Below, one piece after another: positions 58,536 to 64,000 of a stretch of 64,000 bases of DNA. The position numbers and the translations under genes are program-made. The DNA lies in NCBI GenBank assembly GCA_047608145.1, contig JASGDC010000019.1:1-64000 (forward strand), written 5' to 3'. The DNA is from JASGDC01 sp047608145 (GTDB lineage: Bacteria > Actinomycetota > Actinomycetes > Actinomycetales > Micrococcaceae). Every line of letters begins with the position of its first letter. The first letter of the stretch is position 1. Under the pieces are notes generated by a model. The model searched no databases. It was not told the DNA's origin and saw only the letters and a program-made list of their open reading frames with translations.

Positions 58536-59371
58536 ATGATGTTGACGTTATCCGTTTAATCAGATCATTGTTAACCCAATCAACAGCTTCTTCAATTGTT
58601 TGGAACACATCAAGACCTTACTGCGGCTTCTTCGTACAAGGTATTCCACTGCTTTCCAATTTTAATAGTTGGAGGCCATGTATGCTGGTTTCGGTATTTA
58701 AAAAGCCTCTTGCATGTATTAGAAACTTCTGAAAAATCTAGGAACTCTCTTTTGTCAAGCAATTGAAGATCCACAATATCTCTAGCTCTTTCACTATCAG
58801 TTTCAGAAACAGCGTGAAGTTTCTGTGCAATTTGGTGACTTGCTTTCATAACAGGTACTGGATTGGGCTTTTCAAGTCCAACACTAGTGAACAAGCCAGA
58901 AAGCTCTGTAGACAATTTATATTCTGGTTCTTCTGAATCACCAATTTCATTATGACCTAACTCAAACTTTACGGTACACCATGATCTACCTTTATAAGCA
59001 AGTTTTATATCATAAGGTTGCATTATATATTCTGTTGGTATTCCTTGTGGCTTAGGTGGTTCTTTCTCAACCATTCTTCCTGTAAACCCAGCTCAACCAC
59101 TTCTAAGTGATTCTTCAAAATCCCTCTTGAACTTATCAGAAGAACTCAACCAAGCTGCATCAAGATCTTAGGCAAAATGTGCTTCACCACCATAACGTAA
59201 AGCCATCGCACTACCACCTTTTACTACTCCCTCAGGAAGCATTTGACCTACCACAACCAATGCCATTATTGTGCGACGCCTGAGAAACAACTCATCTTCA
59301 GACTCAAGATTTTTAAGACGACTGTTTAAAGAAGTTAAATTACGTGGAGCACCTTTATTCTCATAGTCCAT
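58536..59371 (-). pseudogene. abiEii: Inactivated AbiEii-type toxin (nucleotidyltransferase)
   Basis: From ATG 59371: MDYENKGAPRNLTSLNSRLK, then LPEGVVKGGSAMALRYG, the nucleotidyltransferase GG(S) motif. A TAA follows EAHFA where the family reads on into DLDAAW, so the catalytic Asp pair is lost by early stop; a second stop follows SLRSG. The long part 59074-58610 (IKLAYKGRSWCTVKFELGHN, ASHQIAQKLHAVSETDSERA, RDIVDLQLL) is well preserved. A final frameshift leads to DVFQTIEEAVDWVNNDLI. Three lesions. The intact antitoxin overlaps its start by 11 nt. Confidence 0.85.
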
Positions 59372-59894
59372 GCTTAAGATCTTTCATAACAAGTTCCCAT
59401 TCGACAGTTGTCAACAGTACTTCTACTCGCGCTTGTTGAGCTGCTTTTTTAAGCCTTTCATTCTCTATCCGGCCACGGCAACTAATAATAGCATCAGTCA
59501 CAGTCTGAGAACATAAACCTTCATAAAAGGTTGTAGGAACTCTACTTTTTATTTTAGTCAACTCAATATAAGGTGGTAACTTTGGTCTAGCACGACGTGT
59601 AGTAGCTATTTTTACCTTCCTTGAGTTCACATTTGCTAACCCAAAAAGAGCTAACACTGATTCACCATACAAACACGCACCTTCACCAACCCTTAGCAAT
59701 CCTTCAGCAAACTGATCATAAGGTGTTGACGGAATATTAGAAACCCTATAGATACCGTAAGCTATATTCTTAAGACCTCCTCGTTCAGCCAGCTTAGGAA
59801 GCTCAATAGCAGGCACCCCAGCTTCAACTGCATCTTTAGTAGTAATAAAACCGTAGTTATCGAGTGCAACCTCTTCTATAATGTCACGGGCCAT
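59361..59894 (-). CDS. abiEi: AbiEi-type antitoxin (transcriptional regulator)
   Basis: 177 residues, intact. An N-terminal winged helix (VALDNYGFITTKDAVEAGVP, LAERGGLKNIAYGIYRV) precedes the AbiEi_4-like domain with ACLYGESVLALFGLANV, RKVKIATTRRARPKLPPYIE and the C-terminal helix. In type IV AbiE systems it represses its operon and counteracts AbiEii. Here its toxin is broken, so the gene is an orphan. The start lies 14 nt inside the divergent truncated VOC gene, which marks the insertion edge. Confidence 0.88.
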   Translation of the reverse strand: MARDIIEEVALDNYGFITTKDAVEAGVPAIELPKLAERGGLKNIAYGIYRVSNIPSTPYDQFAEGLLRVGEGACLYGESVLALFGLANVNSRKVKIATTRRARPKLPPYIELTKIKSRVPTTFYEGLCSQTVTDAIISCRGRIENERLKKAAQQARVEVLLTTVEWELVMKDLKHGL

Positions 59895-60186
59895 TTACAC
59901 CAGCTTCATACAAGTATATGTGACAGATCTTAAAGCAACACTGGAGAGTGCTACTGAATTGGGCGCAAAAATCATTACTAAACCAACTGATTATGTTGGG
60001 GTAACTTTTTCTCGTGTTCAAGATTCACAAGGTAATATCTGGTGGATTTGGGAGACTTTAGAAAATTATGATTGGGAAGCTGCATTTGAAGGTGCAAGTG
60101 ACGATGAATGGAAACCAACTGAAGAAGCCGTATACGTTCATGATTCATTAGTGGAAGCCATGGAGAAGTTAGGTAGAGACAAGTAG
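59881..60186 (+). pseudogene. 5'-truncated VOC/glyoxalase-family gene
   Basis: From about 59905 the frame reads FIQVYVTDLKATLESATELG, AKIITKPTDYVGVTFSRVQD and QGNIWWIWE, the second beta-alpha-beta-beta-beta unit of a VOC protein, and then an acidic end (WKPTEEAVYVHDSLVEAMEK). The first half is missing and is replaced by the start of the AbiEi gene on the other strand. The ATG at 59881 lies within that foreign DNA, with no SD. It is a remnant cut by the AbiE insertion. Confidence 0.75.
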
Positions 60187-60202
60187 TCATCTTGCTTAAC
60201 TA

Positions 60203-60844
60203 CTATGATTGCCGAATTTGGTTTGGAGTTTTACCGTATAGTGACTTTAACGAACGTGTTAGATGAGCTTGGTCAGCAAACCCAGTTGTTGCTGCCACTT
60301 GAGCTGGTACTTCCCCATTTTGCAATAATCTAACTGCTGCTTGGGCTCGCTTAATTTGTGCTGATTGCTTCTGAGTTAAGCCGACTTGTTGTCGGTATAA
60401 CCGCTGGATACTGCGTAGTGAAAGTCCTATCATTTGCTGCTTTTCACTATTATCAGTAATTAAACCTTGACGTTTTAGCTCTTGACAAAAGCTTTCTAGC
60501 TCTTCAAAACTTGGAATTCTATAAAGGTCTTCACCAACTACAAAACACCCATTTATGACTGGCAATTGAGCAAACTTACCAATAACTTCAGTTTTAATCA
60601 CACCCTGCATAGTAACTTGTGGATAGAAATCTACACCCCAGTATTTATCACCAATACTGCTATCTAACACTTGGTAACCAAAAGAAGGGCCAATTAATTC
60701 AGCGCGTAATTGGCCCTTAGTTTTTTCGGTAAAAGCAATGCCCCAAGTTTCTCGGGCTGGGTCGTCATAATTAACTGCTGCGGTCACTTCCGCTTTCCAA
60801 AGACACTTAATGAAGCTAAGTTTTGATGGTTTTTCTAAGTACAT
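60203..60844 (-). CDS. AraC-family transcriptional regulator
   Basis: 213 residues. The N-terminal ~115 residues are an unassigned sensor (FGYQVLDSSIGDKYWGVDFY). The C-terminal part is an AraC-type double HTH: MIGLSLRSIQRLYRQQVGLT, RAQAAVRLLQNGEVPAQVAA, TTGFADQAHLTRSLKSLYGK and TPNQIR. Ligand and targets are unknown. It is 1 bp downstream of tyrA on the same strand, though the pair is not functionally obvious. Confidence 0.88.
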   Translation of the reverse strand: MYLEKPSKLSFIKCLWKAEVTAAVNYDDPARETWGIAFTEKTKGQLRAELIGPSFGYQVLDSSIGDKYWGVDFYPQVTMQGVIKTEVIGKFAQLPVINGCFVVGEDLYRIPSFEELESFCQELKRQGLITDNSEKQQMIGLSLRSIQRLYRQQVGLTQKQSAQIKRAQAAVRLLQNGEVPAQVAATTGFADQAHLTRSLKSLYGKTPNQIRQS

Positions 60845-60845
60845 T

Positions 60846-61577
60846 TCAGTGCTTATCTTTCGAGTTATCTGGCGCTAACTCAGCTTCCAACTCTTCAAAA
60901 GTCTCAATAAGTTGACGACGTACTTGTTCGCCATAAGGATTGCCCTTTTGGATAGTTAAAAATAGTTCTTCAGTATGTCTGCTATCTAAATCAATCAAAT
61001 CCCGAAGCATATCAAAAGAAGGTGTTTGAATTGGCAACTCTGGCATGTGTAAATCACTAAGCCCGCGAGCTACGAAGAATGTTAGCGCATGGACATAGGC
61101 CATAATATGATCATGTTGTTCAGCAGAGAAATGAAGTACTCGCATCTTTAACACTTCTTTACAAAACTTCACATATTTTTTGGCGTTATCCCCTATTGCT
61201 TTTGCCACAATAAAATCATGCCCTGCCACACCATCTTCAGCAGATTGTGGCCCAAATAATGGATGAGTAACCATAATATTTTCATGGCCTTTAAGGGTAT
61301 CGAGCGTAATATCGCGCGATTTAACCTTTACTGAACACACATCTACCACTACAGTTTCAGGCATTAACAGTGGACGTAGTTCTTTCAAAATACTTTCATA
61401 AGCCTCAAGTGGAATAGCAAGGATGATAATATCCATATTTGCTAATTCTGTAAAAGTTATTGGATGATACTCTTCAGGAATATCTTCTTTTGCGTTCACA
61501 AAAATCTCACCATAAGGTGCTAATACTTTTGCGGTAAATTCTCCAAAAGGACCAAAGCCGATAATTCCAATTTTCAT
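60846..61577 (-). CDS. tyrA: Prephenate dehydrogenase
   Basis: 243 residues. A Rossmann start, KIGIIGFGPFGEFTAKVLAP, then LANMDIIILAIPLEAYESIL, VVVDVCSVKVKS, NIMVTHPLFGPQSAEDG with the catalytic His and MAYVHALTFFVARGL. It turns prephenate (or arogenate) into 4-hydroxyphenylpyruvate for tyrosine. Slightly short: no ACT domain. ATG 61577. No other aromatic gene lies in the window. Confidence 0.9.
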   Translation of the reverse strand: MKIGIIGFGPFGEFTAKVLAPYGEIFVNAKEDIPEEYHPITFTELANMDIIILAIPLEAYESILKELRPLLMPETVVVDVCSVKVKSRDITLDTLKGHENIMVTHPLFGPQSAEDGVAGHDFIVAKAIGDNAKKYVKFCKEVLKMRVLHFSAEQHDHIMAYVHALTFFVARGLSDLHMPELPIQTPSFDMLRDLIDLDSRHTEELFLTIQKGNPYGEQVRRQLIETFEELEAELAPDNSKDKH

Positions 61578-61651
61578 ACTGTTTCTATTTTAACCACTTC
61601 TCCCCTAGTTAAGCAGTATCATAAGTTATTTAGCTTAGGTAAAATTAAAAA

Positions 61652-62221
61652 ATGACTGATAATTCTTTTACTTGGCTTGATACTTCAGCAGATGTTGCAG
61701 CTAAACGACTACTTGGTTGTGAATTATTGTGCACTATTGACGAGGAAACTGTAAGAGTCAAGATTGTAGAAGTCGAAGCATACGATCAAGAAGATGAAGC
61801 CAGCCATACTTTCAATGGTCAAACTAAGCGCAATGCGGTGATGTTCAAAAGTGCAGGACATATGTATGTGTATTTTACCTACGCTATGCACCATTGCTGC
61901 AATATCGTTTGTGGTAAATCTGGTTTTGGTTCTGGAATATTAGTGCGTGCAGTAGAACCGCTTGAGGGCATTGATGCTATAGAGGAACGTCGTGGCATGA
62001 GTGGTGTTAATGTAACTAATGGGCCAGGCAAAGTGTGTAAAGCCTTAAATATTGATTTGAAATATACAGGACATGATTTAGCTAAGCCACCGATACAACT
62101 ACTTAAAAAGCCTAAATTAACAGAAAACCAGATAACTGTAGGCACTCGTATTGGCATCTCGAAAGCAGCTAATCGAATGCGCAGGTTTTATATAACCAAT
62201 AATCCTTATGTATCAAAGTAA
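61652..62221 (+). CDS. mpg: DNA-3-methyladenine glycosylase (AAG/Mpg type)
   Basis: 189 residues. AAKRLLGCELL, VEVEAYDQEDEASHTFNGQT (catalytic Glu), RNAVMFKSAGHMYVYFTYAM, HHCCNIV and NGPGKVCKALNI are typical of the AAG fold. It removes alkylated and deaminated purines. The length is normal for bacteria. It is followed after 15 bp by the DUF488 gene in the same direction. The Tag enzyme at 45 kb is of a different fold. Confidence 0.94.
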   Translation: MTDNSFTWLDTSADVAAKRLLGCELLCTIDEETVRVKIVEVEAYDQEDEASHTFNGQTKRNAVMFKSAGHMYVYFTYAMHHCCNIVCGKSGFGSGILVRAVEPLEGIDAIEERRGMSGVNVTNGPGKVCKALNIDLKYTGHDLAKPPIQLLKKPKLTENQITVGTRIGISKAANRMRRFYITNNPYVSK

Positions 62222-62236
62222 CTATAATAAAAAAAT

Positions 62237-62593
62237 ATGACTAGCTTTACTATTAAACGAATTTACGAACCTGCAACTGACACCGATGGTTACCGAGTAT
62301 TGGTAGATAGACTTTGGCCTCGTGGAGTAAGCAAAGACCGTGCAACACTTGATGAATGGGCCAAAGAAATCTCACCAAGCAACGAACTACGCAAATGGTT
62401 TAAGCATGATTCAGAAAAGTTTCAAGAATTTAGCCAAAAGTACTTAACTGAAGTAGAAGAAAATCCAAAGTTTACTGAAATAGTTTCTAATTGGGACAAA
62501 CACGATAAGGTGACTTTACTATACGGTGCAAAAGATGAGAAACATAATGAAGCAATTGTGTTGCAAGGAATATTTAGAAGACCAGTAACTTAA
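62237..62593 (+). CDS. DUF488 family protein
   Basis: 118 residues. RIYEPATDTDGYRVLVDRLW with PRGVSKDRATLDEWAKEIS, then SNELRKWFKHDSEKFQEFS and the final VTLLYGAKDEKHNEAIVL match DUF488/YeaO. Function is unknown. It follows mpg, a neighbour that is common but unexplained. Its stop overlaps the convergent DUF1697 stop by 4 nt. Confidence 0.92.
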   Translation: MTSFTIKRIYEPATDTDGYRVLVDRLWPRGVSKDRATLDEWAKEISPSNELRKWFKHDSEKFQEFSQKYLTEVEENPKFTEIVSNWDKHDKVTLLYGAKDEKHNEAIVLQGIFRRPVT

Positions 62594-63129
62594 AGCTCTT
62601 CAATGAGACTTGCTAGTTTGCGCACAGTTGTAATATTACGCACCGTCATCTGTTGATATAACGGTGTCCTAATTAATTTAAACAAACTGGATTTTGGTTG
62701 GTTTTTACGAAGCAAATTAGACAAAACTGCACCCTTTACATAACGAATAGTTTCAATCTCGTTATTCCCACCTATTTGTTGAATAATCTCTGGGGAGTCT
62801 ATTTCTGGAAACAAGAAACAAATATCTGACTTGTGCTTTTGATAATCATTTTGCCAATCAGCTGGCACAGCTTTAACTATCTGCTTAAAAGCAGCTTCAT
62901 TCAACACTAATGTAGGAATTTCAAAACCAAAATGTGCGGTTAATTCTTTTGTTAGAACCTCAGCAGTTGGTGCTTCGTTAGCTTTAAATAGTACATTTCC
63001 AGAATTTATGTATGTTTTAACTTTTGAATAACCTAGCTCTTCAACCAACTTGCGCAAATCAGCCATTGGAACTCTACGCTTTCCACCAGCATTAATTCCT
63101 CTTAGTAAAGCAATGTACTTATCACTCAT
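62590..63129 (-). CDS. DUF1697 family protein
   Basis: 179 residues. YIALLRGINAGGKRRVPMAD, LRKLVEELGYSKVKTYINSG and NVLFKA are the family signature; the C-terminus has KSSLFKLIRTPLYQQMTVRN. Function unknown. It is 9 bp downstream of the HxlR gene on the same strand and probably co-transcribed. Confidence 0.92.
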   Translation of the reverse strand: MSDKYIALLRGINAGGKRRVPMADLRKLVEELGYSKVKTYINSGNVLFKANEAPTAEVLTKELTAHFGFEIPTLVLNEAAFKQIVKAVPADWQNDYQKHKSDICFLFPEIDSPEIIQQIGGNNEIETIRYVKGAVLSNLLRKNQPKSSLFKLIRTPLYQQMTVRNITTVRKLASLIEEL

Positions 63130-63138
63130 ATTCTAACT

Positions 63139-63471
63139 TTACCTGAGCTTCTTCGCTTTATAGTCTGCTCCCCAGGACTTCATCGCAATAATTATTGGGT
63201 TCAAAGTTTCGCCTAAAGCAGTTAATGAGTACTCAACTTTTGGCGGAATTTGTTGATAAACCTTACGGTGCACAATCCCATCTTGTTCAAGCTCGCGCAA
63301 CTGTAGCGTCAACATTCGCTGTGTTATTCCTGGTATTTGCCGTTGCAATTGACTGAAACGCAATACGCCATCATCCATTAAGTGAAAAAGGATAATTGCC
63401 TTCCACTTTCCACCTATTAAACTAATCGTCTGGGCTACATCACAAGTATTAGGTTCTGGTGCAATAGTCAT
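63139..63471 (-). CDS. HxlR-family transcriptional regulator
   Basis: About 110 residues of the HxlR winged helix: CDVAQTISLIGGKWKAIILF, VLRFSQLQRQIPGITQRMLT, LQLRELEQDGIVHRKVY, PPKVEYSLTALGETL. The Cys near the N-terminus (NTCDVAQ) is the redox/aldehyde-sensing Cys in some members. ATG 63471 is preferred; the frame reaches 63504. It is divergent from a nitroreductase, a common regulator-target pair. An ATACAAAATGTAT palindrome (63481-63493) sits at its start. Confidence 0.9.
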   Translation of the reverse strand: MTIAPEPNTCDVAQTISLIGGKWKAIILFHLMDDGVLRFSQLQRQIPGITQRMLTLQLRELEQDGIVHRKVYQQIPPKVEYSLTALGETLNPIIIAMKSWGADYKAKKLR

Positions 63472-63480
63472 ATTTATAGT

Positions 63481-63493
63481 ATACAAAATGTAT
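63481..63493. promoter_or_regulatory. Candidate HxlR operator
   Basis: ATACA-AAA-TGTAT is an exact 13-bp palindrome 10 nt upstream of the HxlR ATG and about 80 nt upstream of the nitroreductase ATG. Position and symmetry suggest a site controlling both divergent genes. Inferred only. Confidence 0.35.
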
Positions 63494-63574
63494 GTATAGC
63501 ACAAAAATGTGTCTACTTGTTATTAAGAATGTTTAACTTTTACAATGAAGTTAGTTATTAAAACAAGGAGAAAA

Positions 63575-64000
63575 ATGACAAATTCTAAAGAAAATAAAGT
63601 AACTCCTGAACAAATTCATGAGGCTTTTAATTTCAGGCATGCAACTAAAACTTTTGACAGTAAAAAGCAGATTAGTGACGAAGATTTTAATGTTATTCTT
63701 GAAGCTGCTCAGCTATCACCGTCTTCTTATGGTTTTGAGCCTTGGAACTTACTAATTATTCAAGACAAAGAAATCCGTGAAGAGTTCTTAGCAGCAGGAA
63801 CTTGGGGTGCAAAAGGGACTTTGCCGACTGCAAGTCATTTCGTGGTTATGACTGCAAAAACAGCTAAAGCTTTACAAACTGATTCAAAGCATATTGAACA
63901 TATTCAAAAAGACATTAAGAAATTGCCAAAAGAACGAATTACTGGATCTTTAAAACGTTATCAACAGTGGCTTGATGAAGATTTTATCATTGACAATGAA
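63575..64000 (+). CDS. Nitroreductase-family protein, 5' part (3' end outside window)
   Basis: 142 codons to the window edge, behind AAGGAG. NFRHATKTFDSKKQISDEDF and AAQLSPSSYGFEPWNLLIIQ are the FMN-binding N-terminal motifs of NfsB/YfkO-type nitroreductases; AAGTWGAKGTLPTASHFVVM follows. They reduce nitro compounds or quinones with NAD(P)H. Likely regulated by the divergent HxlR protein. The remaining ~70-80 residues of the usual length lie beyond the window. Confidence 0.9.
   Translation, partial: MTNSKENKVTPEQIHEAFNFRHATKTFDSKKQISDEDFNVILEAAQLSPSSYGFEPWNLLIIQDKEIREEFLAAGTWGAKGTLPTASHFVVMTAKTAKALQTDSKHIEHIQKDIKKLPKERITGSLKRYQQWLDEDFIIDNE

Noticed and set aside
1..64000. tRNA, rRNA or well-known riboswitch
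   Set aside because: None was recognised by eye. A covariance-model scan would be needed to exclude them; I cannot run it.

Overview
The window comes from an AT-rich Actinomycetota chromosome (by eye under 40% G+C, not computed). The lineage call rests on genes that are effectively actinobacterial: RbpA (23.8 kb), a PafB-PafC double-WYL regulator (35.9-38.0 kb), the Mtr4/Ski2-like helicase HelY (31.9-34.6 kb), a Ppm1-type polyprenol-phosphate-mannose synthase (24.2 kb) and a TrmI-type tRNA methyltransferase next to an M50 protease. Low G+C, two beta-glucoside systems, a PTS and many decaying genes suggest a host-associated fermentative member, perhaps near Actinomycetaceae or Bifidobacteriaceae. 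I cannot name the genus.

Layout. 0-1.1 kb: 3' part of an RCC1-repeat protein with a 162-bp tandem period. 1.1-2.0 and 10.3-12.0 kb: two broken copies, in opposite orientation, of one TIR-bounded element that combines an IS1595-type transposase N-terminus with a TnpB gene. They flank lepA, hemW, a peptide transporter, dnaJ and rsmE. 12.2-16.0 kb: an Fe-S insertion protein, then an extracytosolic flavin locus (FMN-binding protein, ApbE, RnfD/NqrB-like membrane reductase) and a MarR regulator. 16.4-21.0 kb: the general PTS (EI, HPr, IIA, IIB) divergent from a IIC permease. 21-26.6 kb: CutC, an LssY-type membrane protein, RbpA, Ppm1 and an amidohydrolase. 27.3-31.4 kb: a cellobiose/lactose-type PTS operon with 6-phospho-beta-glucosidase. 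31.6-41.5 kb: HelY, TatC, TatA, PafBC, FKBP, TrmI, M50 protease and HAD phosphatase. This is the usual flank of the Pup-proteasome locus, but mpa, dop, pup, prcBA and pafA are absent. 41.8-46.5 kb: a second GH1 enzyme, two decayed genes, an ArsR/SRPBCC pair, TagI and an aldo-keto reductase. 46.5-49.1 kb: a degenerate IS607-like element. 49.2-52.7 kb: a copper operon (ArsR-YHS, cupredoxin, CopA, double DUF305). 52.8-60.2 kb: an accessory zone with an AAA/DUF4143 ATPase, MsrA, a Tat-exported RCC1 protein behind a G10 tract, a 37-residue hydrophobic peptide gene, and an AbiE pair whose toxin is broken. 60.2-64 kb: AraC regulator, TyrA, Mpg glycosylase, DUF488, DUF1697, HxlR and the start of a nitroreductase.

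How the parts fit. EI and HPr supply phosphate to both sugar permeases, and the GH1 enzymes cleave the imported phospho-glucosides. TatA/TatC provide the export route that the RR signal of the 56-kb RCC1 protein would need. ApbE probably flavinylates the FMN-binding protein, which could take electrons from the membrane reductase. About seven genes are visibly dead (DsbA-like, DUF6157, GyrI-like, AbiEii, VOC, and the transposon genes), which points to ongoing genome reduction. No tRNA, rRNA or CRISPR array was recognised.
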